A DNA stretch of 20,796 nt. It comes from Schleiferiaceae bacterium. GTDB lineage: Bacteria; Bacteroidota; Bacteroidia; Flavobacteriales; Schleiferiaceae. The stretch covers positions 1-20,796 of the forward strand of contig JAURMB010000041.1 of assembly GCA_030831045.1 (NCBI GenBank). Direction: 5' to 3'. This document shows positions 6,260-14,172 of the stretch, one piece after another. The translations under genes and the position numbers were made by a program. A model generated the notes under the pieces. The model did not search any database, was not told the origin of the DNA, and saw only the letters and a program-made list of their open reading frames with translations. Position 1 is the first letter of the stretch; every line of letters begins with the position of its first letter.

Positions 6260-8488
6260 CTAGCGGAACACCGTGAACATGCCGCGGCGTTCTTCAACGA
6301 GCCCATCGGGCAGCCAAATAAACAAGCGGTAGCTGTAGGGGCCAGCAGGAACCTTTTCGCCCCCGTAGGTGCCGTTCCAACCGTTGGGATCCTCGCTGCT
6401 GTGAAAGACCTGCAGACCCCAGCGGTTAAACACCGCCCACTCCATGCGGTCGATGCCCGTGGCCACAATGCTGAAGCGCTCGTTGACCGCGTCGTTGTTG
6501 GGCGTGAAGGCCGACGGAATGTACACGTAGTGGTCCATCTTGAGCTCGACAGGGTAGGCCGCGCTGTCGCTGCAGCCTAAGGTGTCGCGCACGGCGAGCC
6601 CCACCCAGTAGGTGCCCGGACGTCCGTACACGTGGCGAGGATGAACCTTGGTCGAGGTATCGCCATCGCCAAAGTACCAGCGCACGTTCAGCGTGTCGGT
6701 CGAATAATTCGTGAATCCCACGTCAAGAGGGTTTCCGGGGTCTTGCAGGTACGTGAACGACGCTACGGGACTCGGCACGACCCAGGCATACACCGAGTCG
6801 TCTTGCGTGATGAGGCAGTTGTCGGTCACCCGGTACCGGTACCACTGGCTCGAGGGCGGAGTTACCGTCCACAGCGTGTCGGTCGGACCGTTGATCCACT
6901 TGGTCGTGCGCTGGCCTTTGCCGAACTGCGAGCGCGCACGAAGGGTTACGGCGTCACCCGGACAGAGGTACAGGGTGTCGGACTCGGTGCGGATGGAGTC
7001 GTAGGGCTCGACGTAGATGGTAATGCTGTCTACCCGCGGAACGGTGCTGCACTCATCCCAACTGTGGTAGCGAAACGTCGTCGTCACGGGCGGAGCTACG
7101 GTGAGCAGGGTGGTTTGAAGGGTGTCGGACTCCCAGTGTCCCCAGCGGTTTCCTTCTCCGCCCGACAGGGTTGCCCGCAACCGCGTCACCGAACCGGGGC
7201 AGGCGAGGGTGTCGTTTCCCTGGTCAATGGCGAGCGCTGCCTGCACCCCTACCCGATCGCGAATCCAAATGTCGACCGAGTCGGCGGGGTACACGGCGCA
7301 GTCCGTCGAAACCGGCATCATGCGCACGCGCAGGAGCTCTAGGGGCTCGGTAATTCCGTCGTCCACGGGCTGAAACCACAAGGTGTCGGTCTTCTGACCG
7401 GGGTACAGGACCAGGCTGTCGGGGAGTCCGCCCGCAAAGTCGGCCGAGACCGCACTGCCCACGTAGTTGAACTGGGCAATCAGGGTATCGCTCGTGGCCC
7501 CTTTGCGCTCAAAGAGCAAGTAGCTTTTGGCACAGCCTTCGACCATCACCGTGTCGCTGAAGGAGGCTCCCGCGTTGGTGGTGGGCGTCAGGTTGATTTC
7601 GGGCAGCTTGAACGAGCGGGCCCCGAGGAATACGGCCGAATTTAGGGCTCCGTCGCTCACGTCGGCAATCATCAATTTGATGGTGTAGGGAACACCGCAC
7701 GCTACCCCGGCCTTGGCCCGAAAGACGTCGGTAAATCCCTCGAGGTTGACGATGCTCGATCCGCCCGTATTGGCGTTGTAGTAGGTGGCGTGCGCCACGT
7801 AGTTCGGGTTGGCCGTCAAGCAATTGGAGGCGGAATTGCCCCCCGAGGGATAGCCTTGATTGATGGTGTTCACGGCAACCGGCGTGGTCGTGCCCGGAAT
7901 GACCGCAAGGTTGACCGTGTCGATGCGGAGGCTTCCGTTGGGATGGTACATCGGCATACCGTTGATGCCGGGTCCGATCAAGAAAAAACCGAAGACGTCG
8001 TTAAACCCAGAACAGGTGTAGCTGGTGTATTCTTTGGAACCAAAAATGTAGTCAAACTGCACGCTGTCGCCGTTGGCCAAAAAGTTGAACTGGATGGACG
8101 CACGGTCGTACTGGCTTGATGCCGAAGATCCGATCGTATTGAGGACCGTAGTCAAGTTGGCACTCGGCGTTTGGGTAGGAAACGTAGTAAACGTTCCGCT
8201 TTGACCGGGAACCACGTCGATGGCGTCGGTCGTGACCATAACGATTCCGCTGTCGAGACCAAAGGCGGGGTTGGTGCAGGTAAACTTGCCCAACTGCACG
8301 GAGGGCGGCTGCGGAACCGGCAAGCCAAATGCGTTCAACGGCGAGTAGACAAAGAGGTTGGGACCGACGAGCACGTTTTGAACCAACCACATCGGGTCGT
8401 TTCGCGGCGAAGTCGAGTTCACCACGATGTTTTGGCCCCCAGCGCGAAGTCCGAAGGCGAGCGAAAGAACTAGGAGTAGTTTTTGCAC
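6260..8488 (-). CDS. T9SS type B cargo protein with choice-of-anchor-L, Calx-beta-like, Ig-like and PKD domains
   Basis: This 742-residue secreted multidomain protein has an N-terminal signal peptide (MQKLLLVLSLAFGLRAGGQ). A choice-of-anchor-L domain covers about 21-280, recognised by VQFDYIFGSKEYTSYTCSGF and NDVFGFFLIGPG. A Calx-beta-like region lies at about 300-410 (VMVEGCAKSYLLFER, DDGITEPLELL). Two Ig-like repeats each open with CPG (near 428 and 508). A PKD domain lies near 575-650 (VRWYFGDGDTSTKVHPRHVYG). The final about 85 residues are a gliding-motility-associated/T9SS type B sorting domain (YIPSAFTPNNDAVNERFS, FNRWGLQVF, GWNGTYGGEKVPAG). It should be exported and displayed on or released from the cell surface; the adhesion or binding target is unknown. 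The start was placed at GTG 8488 because it gives a clean signal peptide 11 bases after a TATCTTTC element; upstream in-frame codons would run into the divergent dipeptidase gene. No terminator is visible at its 3' end. Confidence 0.92.
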   Translation of the reverse strand: MQKLLLVLSLAFGLRAGGQNIVVNSTSPRNDPMWLVQNVLVGPNLFVYSPLNAFGLPVPQPPSVQLGKFTCTNPAFGLDSGIVMVTTDAIDVVPGQSGTFTTFPTQTPSANLTTVLNTIGSSASSQYDRASIQFNFLANGDSVQFDYIFGSKEYTSYTCSGFNDVFGFFLIGPGINGMPMYHPNGSLRIDTVNLAVIPGTTTPVAVNTINQGYPSGGNSASNCLTANPNYVAHATYYNANTGGSSIVNLEGFTDVFRAKAGVACGVPYTIKLMIADVSDGALNSAVFLGARSFKLPEINLTPTTNAGASFSDTVMVEGCAKSYLLFERKGATSDTLIAQFNYVGSAVSADFAGGLPDSLVLYPGQKTDTLWFQPVDDGITEPLELLRVRMMPVSTDCAVYPADSVDIWIRDRVGVQAALAIDQGNDTLACPGSVTRLRATLSGGEGNRWGHWESDTLQTTLLTVAPPVTTTFRYHSWDECSTVPRVDSITIYVEPYDSIRTESDTLYLCPGDAVTLRARSQFGKGQRTTKWINGPTDTLWTVTPPSSQWYRYRVTDNCLITQDDSVYAWVVPSPVASFTYLQDPGNPLDVGFTNYSTDTLNVRWYFGDGDTSTKVHPRHVYGRPGTYWVGLAVRDTLGCSDSAAYPVELKMDHYVYIPSAFTPNNDAVNERFSIVATGIDRMEWAVFNRWGLQVFHSSEDPNGWNGTYGGEKVPAGPYSYRLFIWLPDGLVEERRGMFTVFR

Positions 8489-8499
8489 GGTTTCGAAGG

Positions 8500-8507
8500 G
8501 AAAGATA
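8500..8507 (-). promoter_or_regulatory. Possible -7 element TATCTTTC for the T9SS cargo gene
   Basis: On the minus strand, TATCTTTC matches TAnnTTTG except for the last base. It is 11 bases upstream of the chosen GTG start. It shares a 54-base divergent intergenic region with the dipeptidase promoter. Confidence 0.4.
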
Positions 8508-8530
8508 CAACGCATAGGCCATGCGGATTG

Positions 8531-8538
8531 TACCTTCG
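8531..8538 (+). promoter_or_regulatory. Possible -7 element TACCTTCG for the M20 dipeptidase gene
   Basis: TACCTTCG differs from TAnnTTTG at one base. It lies four bases before the dipeptidase ATG at 8543, the same geometry as the kinase and phosphate-transporter sites in this window. Confidence 0.4.
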
Positions 8539-8542
8539 AATC

Positions 8543-9928
8543 ATGATTGATTCGTACGTTTCCCAGCACCGTCAGCGCTTTCTCGACGAGCTTTTTACCC
8601 TTCTTCGCCTGCCAAGTATTTCGGCGGACCCCGCCTACAAGGACTCCGTCCTGGCAACCGCCGATGCGGTGTCGGGCTTCTTGACTCAGGCCGGAGCCCA
8701 AAACGTTGAAGTTTGCTCCACTCCCGGTTACCCGGTCGTGTACGGCGAGTACTTCGTCGACCCTTCGCGTCCTACCGTGCTCGTGTACGGCCACTACGAC
8801 GTGCAGCCCGCCGACCCCTTAAACCTGTGGACGACTCCGCCGTTTGAGCCCGAGGTGCGCAGCACCCCGATTCACCCGAACGGCGCCATTTTTGCCCGCG
8901 GAGCCTGCGACGACAAGGGCCAGTTTTTTATGCACATCAAGGCCTTTGAGGCCATGGTCGCCCAAGGCAACGTGCCCTGCAACATGAAATTCATGATTGA
9001 GGGCGAAGAAGAGGTTGGGTCGAACAACCTCGAGTGGTTTGTCAAGCGCAACCGCGAGCGCCTCGCGTGCGACGTGATTTTGATTTCTGATACGGGCATT
9101 ATTGCTCCGGGCATTCCATCGATTTCGGTAGGTCTGCGCGGACTTTCGTACGTCGAAGTCGAAGTGACGGGACCGAACCGCGACCTGCACTCGGGCATTT
9201 ACGGCGGAGCCGTGGCCAACCCGATCAACATCCTCACCGAAATGATCGCGTCCCTGCACGACCAAGACAACCGGATTACGATTCCGGGATTCTACGACAA
9301 GGTGCAGGTATTGAGCGATGCGCAGCGTTCCGACCTCAACAAGGCCCCATTCAGCCTTGAGGAGTATAAGGCGGCCCTTGACCTCAGCGACGTGCACGGC
9401 GAAACGGGCTACACCACCATCGAGCGCACCGGCATTCGGCCGACGCTCGACGTGAACGGCATCTGGGGCGGATACACCGGCGAAGGCGCCAAAACCGTCA
9501 TCGCTTCGAAGGCGTACGCCAAGATTTCGATGCGCTTGGTTCCGGACCAGGACCCCGACGAAATCACGGAGCTGTTTGCCAAGCACTTTACGAGCATTGC
9601 TCCGGCGAGCGTCAAGGTCGAGGTTCGCCCCCACCACGGTGGGCACGCTTACGTGTGCCCGACCGACCACCCGGGCTACCGGGCGGCGCACAAGGCCATG
9701 GCTGAGACCTACGGACGGGAACCCGTTCCGACCCGCGACGGCGGTTCGATTCCCATTGTTGCCTTATTTGAGCGCGAACTTGGGGTGAAGTCGATTTTGA
9801 TGGGCTTTGGGCTCGACAGCGACGCCATCCACTCGCCCAACGAACACTACGGACTGGACAACTACTTCCAAGGAATTCGCACCATTCCGCGCTTCTACCT
9901 GCACTACGCCGAAGGCGCTCGGGCTTAA
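8543..9928 (+). CDS. M20 family dipeptidase (CNDP2-like)
   Basis: This is a 461-residue zinc- or manganese-dependent peptidase of the M20 family. It most resembles the cytosolic nonspecific dipeptidase group, which splits dipeptides in the cytoplasm. The metal-binding set is complete: His84 and the following Asp86 in YGHYDVQPA, bridging Asp123 in RGACDDKGQ, catalytic Glu156 and ligand Glu157 in IEGEEEVGS, Asp183 in ISDTG, and His430 in DAIHSPNE. The lid/dimerisation domain is present, with DLHSGIYGG (His216) and RPTLDVNGIWGGYTGEGAKTV. No signal peptide is seen. The start MIDSYVSQHRQRFLDEL was chosen because it fits the family N-terminus and follows a -7 promoter element. A longer frame from 8483 would overlap the divergent gene. 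It is a single-gene unit ending at the bidirectional terminator near 9950. Confidence 0.94.
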   Translation: MIDSYVSQHRQRFLDELFTLLRLPSISADPAYKDSVLATADAVSGFLTQAGAQNVEVCSTPGYPVVYGEYFVDPSRPTVLVYGHYDVQPADPLNLWTTPPFEPEVRSTPIHPNGAIFARGACDDKGQFFMHIKAFEAMVAQGNVPCNMKFMIEGEEEVGSNNLEWFVKRNRERLACDVILISDTGIIAPGIPSISVGLRGLSYVEVEVTGPNRDLHSGIYGGAVANPINILTEMIASLHDQDNRITIPGFYDKVQVLSDAQRSDLNKAPFSLEEYKAALDLSDVHGETGYTTIERTGIRPTLDVNGIWGGYTGEGAKTVIASKAYAKISMRLVPDQDPDEITELFAKHFTSIAPASVKVEVRPHHGGHAYVCPTDHPGYRAAHKAMAETYGREPVPTRDGGSIPIVALFERELGVKSILMGFGLDSDAIHSPNEHYGLDNYFQGIRTIPRFYLHYAEGARA

Positions 9929-9947
9929 ACCCGCTTGCGTTCCGCAC

Positions 9948-9974
9948 AAAAAAAGGCGCCTCAGGGCGCCTTTT
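9948..9974. terminator. Bidirectional rho-independent terminator between convergent genes
   Basis: A perfect 10-base-pair stem (AAAAGGCGCC at 9951-9960, GGCGCCTTTT at 9965-9974) encloses the loop TCAG. It serves the dipeptidase gene on the plus strand (T4 then GCTTT) and, more strongly, the phosphate transporter gene on the minus strand, where a run of seven T follows the stem. It lies in the 65-base gap between the two stop codons. Confidence 0.93.
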
Positions 9975-9993
9975 GCTTTAGGTTGAAATCCGT

Positions 9994-12204
9994 TTAGGCT
10001 ACGTACAGCTGGTGCACCCGGTGCATCAATGCGGTAATGTCGCGTAGTTCCATCAGCAACTTGGTTTGCAGGTGCGACTGCCGCGTCGAAATCTCGCCGT
10101 TGCGGTAGCTCTGCAGTTCGCGATCTAAAATGCGCTGAATGTCGGCGACAATGCGGCGCTTCGCAGCCAACAAATCGCTGTTGGACTCGCTGCTCCCTGT
10201 TTCGAGCGCACGAACGATTCGGCCCGAGTAGGCCGTGAATAGCGCAATGACCTCGGCATAGGCCAGCAAGAAGGCCCCGTGCGGACGCGCGTGCAAATTG
10301 GCGAGGTAGTTGTGTTCGGCCTCGACCATAGCGCGTGCGCTCTCGGTCATGTCGCAGACGTAGTCAAAGGCCAGCAAGTGCGCCCGGAACGAATCCGACT
10401 TGTCGCCTTTAAACTCGCGAATGATCCGGATCATGCGCAGTTCGAGCTTTTCGTGGCGCTTGTTGAGCAGCTCCACCTCTTTGAGCAAGCGGCGCGTAGT
10501 GCGCTTTTGGTTCGTTGCAAGGGCTTCGGCCGACATAATGACGATGTGGGCGGTGCGGTCGAGGTCTGAACCCATAAGCACGCGGCTGCTGGTCATGGGT
10601 TCATCGGCATTGGCCAGTTTTTCGATTACGTCCTCAACGAGGTTCTCTGCTTTCATTTGGTCCGCAAAACCCATGTGGCTGCGCACAATGAGTCCGAGGG
10701 CGAAAACCGTCAAAACCAAGGCAGCAATGAACTCTCCGTAGAACAAGAAGGCGGCAAAAAGTGCCGAGGCCGTGAAGGCAATGACGGCGGTCAGGAGCCA
10801 GCTTCCGATTACGTTCACGACGCCGGCCACGCGGTACACCGCCGATTCCTGGCCCCAAGCGCGGTCGGCCAACGACGTCCCCATTCCCACCATGAACACG
10901 ACAAACGTGGTGCTCAGGGGCAGGCCAAGGCTGGTGGCGTAGGCAATCAAGGTCGACGCCAGCAGGAGGTTGACGCTGCCGCGCACAAAATCAAAGGCGG
11001 GCTGGGTGCGCGGATCGCTCGAATCTTCAGGCTGCGTAAAGCGTGCGTCGGTCCACGAACGCACCCCTGCCCCGGTAAAGCGAACAAAGACCTTAGAAAG
11101 GGCTAAGGTCGACGAGGTGATTCCGCGGCTGACCGCATTGGGCTTGAATTTCTCGGTTCCCTCGCCTTGACGGGCAAGGTTGATTGACGTCTCGCTCACC
11201 TTGCGCGCCTTGGCATTAGTCCACAAGGTTACGATCATGAGAATCCCCGCGACCAGGAGGATCGCAAATGGCGTACTTACTTTTTCTGCCATAGAGTCCA
11301 TCATCAGGCTGTGTGCATCCGCTCCGCTTGCGTGGTACACTTGATAGGCCTGAAAAGCCGCCAGGGCGGGTCCGATGAAGTTGACCAAGTCGTTTCCGGC
11401 AAAAGCCATGGCCAGCGAGAACGTACCAAAAAGCACGACGTACCTGAGGGGATTCAGTCCGCGATAAACGGCGAATTGGGCGAGCAGCGTGAATCCAACA
11501 AAAAACACCCCGAGAAGCAAATTTTGGTGCCCTTCGAGCCATGTGCCCAGTTCGGCGTTCACGAGCACGCTTCCTTTGAGCCCTTTAAAAATCAGGTAGT
11601 TTAAAATGAAGGTGGCCGAAAGTCCGCTAAAAATTCCGCCAAAATACCGAAGCGTTTTCTCGAGCTTGTAGGTGAAGACCAGACGCGCAACCCACTGAAC
11701 GGCAAGACCTACGGCAAAAGCAATTCCCACCGACGAAAAAATACCGTTAATGATCCGCACCGTGCTGTCGAGGTTCAAATACTGCGAAAACTGAAACGGG
11801 TCGAGTCCGCGCTCCACGGCGGTGAGAAACCCGATTGCGGTTCCCGCGCCAAACAGCTCGAACACCAACGAAACCGTCGTCGAGGTCGGAATGCCGAAGG
11901 AGTTGTAGACGTCCAAGAGAATGACGTCCGTGAGCATGACCGCTACAAAAATGAACAGAAGGCTGTGGAAGGAGAAGTACGACGGGTCAAACACGCCGTT
12001 GCGGGCGACCTCCATCATGCCGCTCGAAAACAGGGTGCCCAGCACGACACCAAAGCTGGCGACGGCCAATATTACGCGGTAGCTGCCGGCTCGCGTACCG
12101 AGGGCCGAGTTCAAAAAGTTAACCGCGTCGTTGGAAACCCCGACAATGAGGTCCAACGTGGCCAACGACATGAGCAGAATGACGAGCAGAAAGTACGGAT
12201 CCAT
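9994..12204 (-). CDS. PiT-family inorganic phosphate transporter with C-terminal PhoU-like domain
   Basis: This is a 736-residue inner-membrane transporter. PiT proteins carry phosphate or metal-phosphate with a cation gradient. The two inverted PiT repeats are visible: GVSNDAVNFLNSALGTR near residues 22-38 and AFAGNDLVNFIGPALAA near 265-281, each with the signature Asn-Asp. The paired Ser-Thr-Thr loops are also present, GIPTSTTVSLVFELFG and GLPLSTTFVVFMVG. Many hydrophobic segments fill residues 1-515. From about residue 517 to the end the protein is soluble and helical, rich in Glu, Lys, Arg and Leu (for example LLKEVELLNKRHEKLELRM), resembling PhoU/DUF47 proteins that regulate phosphate transport. 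A fused PhoU-like regulator is known in long PiT proteins of this phylum. The start ATG is preceded five bases upstream by a perfect TACCTTTG element. No other phosphate-regulon gene is nearby. Confidence 0.9.
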   Translation of the reverse strand: MDPYFLLVILLMSLATLDLIVGVSNDAVNFLNSALGTRAGSYRVILAVASFGVVLGTLFSSGMMEVARNGVFDPSYFSFHSLLFIFVAVMLTDVILLDVYNSFGIPTSTTVSLVFELFGAGTAIGFLTAVERGLDPFQFSQYLNLDSTVRIINGIFSSVGIAFAVGLAVQWVARLVFTYKLEKTLRYFGGIFSGLSATFILNYLIFKGLKGSVLVNAELGTWLEGHQNLLLGVFFVGFTLLAQFAVYRGLNPLRYVVLFGTFSLAMAFAGNDLVNFIGPALAAFQAYQVYHASGADAHSLMMDSMAEKVSTPFAILLVAGILMIVTLWTNAKARKVSETSINLARQGEGTEKFKPNAVSRGITSSTLALSKVFVRFTGAGVRSWTDARFTQPEDSSDPRTQPAFDFVRGSVNLLLASTLIAYATSLGLPLSTTFVVFMVGMGTSLADRAWGQESAVYRVAGVVNVIGSWLLTAVIAFTASALFAAFLFYGEFIAALVLTVFALGLIVRSHMGFADQMKAENLVEDVIEKLANADEPMTSSRVLMGSDLDRTAHIVIMSAEALATNQKRTTRRLLKEVELLNKRHEKLELRMIRIIREFKGDKSDSFRAHLLAFDYVCDMTESARAMVEAEHNYLANLHARPHGAFLLAYAEVIALFTAYSGRIVRALETGSSESNSDLLAAKRRIVADIQRILDRELQSYRNGEISTRQSHLQTKLLMELRDITALMHRVHQLYVA

Positions 12205-12209
12205 GGGCG

Positions 12210-12217
12210 CAAAGGTA
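12210..12217 (-). promoter_or_regulatory. -7 promoter element TACCTTTG for the phosphate transporter gene
   Basis: On the minus strand, TACCTTTG is an exact TAnnTTTG match located five bases before the ATG. A TTG at 12245-12247 (minus strand) is the nearest -33 candidate, with a long spacer of about 27 bases. The position implies a leaderless or nearly leaderless transcript. Confidence 0.5.
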
Positions 12218-12277
12218 ACCTTGCCCTCCGGCCGCCCATGTTATCAAGAGGTTAAGAAGACCGTTGCCCCAAGCGAC

Positions 12278-12285
12278 TACCTTAG
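12278..12285 (+). promoter_or_regulatory. Possible -7 element TACCTTAG for the DUF255 gene
   Basis: TACCTTAG differs from TAnnTTTG at one base and lies three to six bases before the two candidate GTG starts (12289, 12292). It shares an 87-base divergent region with the phosphate transporter promoter. Confidence 0.35.
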
Positions 12286-12291
12286 CGTGTG

Positions 12292-14172
12292 GTGAACCAA
12301 CTGACGTCCGCATCGAGCTTATACCTGCAGCAGCACGCCGCCCAGCCGGTGCACTGGCAGGAATGGAGCGCCGAGGTTCTCGAGCGGGCCGCCGCTGAAG
12401 GCAAATGGCTGCTGGTTTCCATCGGGTATTCGACGTGCCACTGGTGCCACGTGATGGCCCACGAAGTGTTTGACGACCCCGAGGTGGCCGCGGTACTCAA
12501 CGAACGCTGGATCAGCATCAAAGTAGACCGAGAGGAACGCCCCGACCTCGATCATTCCTACATGGCGGCTTCGCTGGCGATGACCGGTCAGGGCGGTTGG
12601 CCACTCAACGCCATTTGCTTGCCCGACGGGCGACCGGTTTGGATCGCCACCTACCTGCCCAAAGCTCGGTTTTTGTCGGCCCTCGAGCAACTCGACCGCG
12701 TTCGCCGCACCCACGGGCTTCAGGCCCTTGACTATGCCGACCAGATTACCGAATTTCTCGGTAGCTCGGCCGATCTCGGTTCGCGGGACGAGATGGAATG
12801 GACCGCGGTTCAGTCCGCAATGAGCGGCAGCTGGGATGCGTTTTGGGGCGGATTTCGGGGCGCCCCCAAGTTTCCCCTTTCGGCTTCGTGGTCGGCCCTT
12901 TGGCGGTTGGGCGCGCATCGCCCCTGGCCCGAAGCGCTGTCCCAGGTAGACCGCACGCTGGCCACGCTCATTCGCTCGGGCACCTACGATCTGGGCCGGG
13001 GCGGACTCTTTCGCTACAGCACCGACGGGGCCTGGGTGGTTCCGCATTTTGAAAAAATGCTCTACGACAGCGCGCTGTTTGCCCGCCTTTGTGCGGAAGT
13101 AGGAAGCGCCGAATCCCTCGTGGCCCTCGAAGAAACGCTCACATTCTTGGAGCGGGACCTCCTTCGCGACGACCACTTGTTTGCGGCGGGGCTCGACGCG
13201 GACCACCCTGACGGCGAAGGCCGAACCTACACCTGGACCGAGTCGGAACTGCGCGAAGCCCTTGGTTCTGACGCCCCAGGATGGCTGGAAATGCTGGAAC
13301 GCGAGAGCCGTTTGCACGATGGGGCATGGAACCTTGCCTGCGGTCCCGCCGACGGACCCAACCCGCGAGATCTGGCGGGCTTTGAAGCGCTCCGATCCGC
13401 AGCCCTCGCTCGCCCCCTGCCGCTCCGCGACCCCAAGTGCGTGCTGTCCTGGAACGCCCTGGCGGTCTGCGCGGTTGCCGACGCCGTACTGCGCACCGGA
13501 AGCCTCCCGCGCCGCAGCCTTCTGATAGCACTCGCTTCGGCCCATCGAAGGGCGTTTGCCGACGGCCAGGTCGCCGTGCACTACCCCGACGGACGCAGCT
13601 CGGGCCCCGCATTTCTCGACGCCATGGCGTACAGCATTCAAATGGCCGTGCGCTGCAGCCAAGTGCTGCTGGACCCTGCTTGGCTGGACCAGGCCATCGA
13701 TTGGCTCGAAATCGTCCGCACCCGTTTTGAACGAGCGGGGCGCATGCACTTCGCGCCACAAAATCTTCGCGGTGGGGCGTTTGCCGACACCCTGACGTGG
13801 GACGACGACGTGCTGCCCAACCCGCTGCAAAGCCTGGCAGAATCTGCGCTCATCGTGGGGCACCTTCGGGCGCTAACCCGCTGGACAGAGTGGTCTAAGC
13901 ACTTGATTAAGTTGGGGTTGGCCCGCGCGGCAACCAACCCTGCCCGGCACGCCTCGTGGATCGCTTTAGATCTCGTGGCGCAGGACGGTGCCGAACATTG
14001 GCTCATTCGCCCCCACGCAGTTCTTGGCGCGCGCAGCCTTCCCGCCACGCCCCTATGGGGCCCAATGGAGCGCGAAGCAACCGTTTTTGCCCAGCTCTGC
14101 GGCCACGATGCGTGTAGGTTTGCTGCACGAACTGAAACCGAGTTTAATCATGGACCTAATCCCTTCAACTAA
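12292..14172 (+). CDS. DUF255 / thioredoxin-domain protein (YyaL, SSP411 family)
   Basis: This is a 626-residue protein of the family containing Bacillus YyaL and mammalian SPATA20. It has an N-terminal thioredoxin-like DUF255 domain followed by an alpha/alpha-barrel region resembling glycoside hydrolase and epimerase folds. The hallmark is GYSTCHWCHVMAHEVF with Cys49-His-Trp-Cys52, followed by IKVDREERPDLDHSYM and GQGGWPLNAICLPDGRP. Later blocks typical of the family are GAPKFPLS, GGLFRYSTDGAWVVPHFEKMLYD and LSWNALAV. The family's cellular role is poorly defined; a redox or sugar-related role is often suggested but not shown. Usual length is about 670-700 residues, so this copy is somewhat compact. 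Two adjacent GTG codons are possible starts; 12292 was chosen because VNQLTSASSLYLQQHA aligns with the normal family N-terminus. Its 3' end overlaps the next gene by 23 bases. Confidence 0.9.
   Translation: MNQLTSASSLYLQQHAAQPVHWQEWSAEVLERAAAEGKWLLVSIGYSTCHWCHVMAHEVFDDPEVAAVLNERWISIKVDREERPDLDHSYMAASLAMTGQGGWPLNAICLPDGRPVWIATYLPKARFLSALEQLDRVRRTHGLQALDYADQITEFLGSSADLGSRDEMEWTAVQSAMSGSWDAFWGGFRGAPKFPLSASWSALWRLGAHRPWPEALSQVDRTLATLIRSGTYDLGRGGLFRYSTDGAWVVPHFEKMLYDSALFARLCAEVGSAESLVALEETLTFLERDLLRDDHLFAAGLDADHPDGEGRTYTWTESELREALGSDAPGWLEMLERESRLHDGAWNLACGPADGPNPRDLAGFEALRSAALARPLPLRDPKCVLSWNALAVCAVADAVLRTGSLPRRSLLIALASAHRRAFADGQVAVHYPDGRSSGPAFLDAMAYSIQMAVRCSQVLLDPAWLDQAIDWLEIVRTRFERAGRMHFAPQNLRGGAFADTLTWDDDVLPNPLQSLAESALIVGHLRALTRWTEWSKHLIKLGLARAATNPARHASWIALDLVAQDGAEHWLIRPHAVLGARSLPATPLWGPMEREATVFAQLCGHDACRFAARTETEFNHGPNPFN

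Noticed and set aside
8489..8794. An N-terminal extension of the T9SS cargo protein up to base 8794
   Set aside because: It would cover the start of the divergent dipeptidase gene and place the signal peptide internally. GTG at 8488 gives a clean signal peptide.
8819..9691. A 290-codon open frame on the minus strand
   Set aside because: It is antisense to the M20 dipeptidase, whose catalytic residues are all intact. The translation shows no known family features.
12319..13863. A 514-codon open frame on the minus strand
   Set aside because: It lies fully antisense to the well-supported DUF255 gene, has no recognisable motif or start context, and is explained by high GC content and codon bias.
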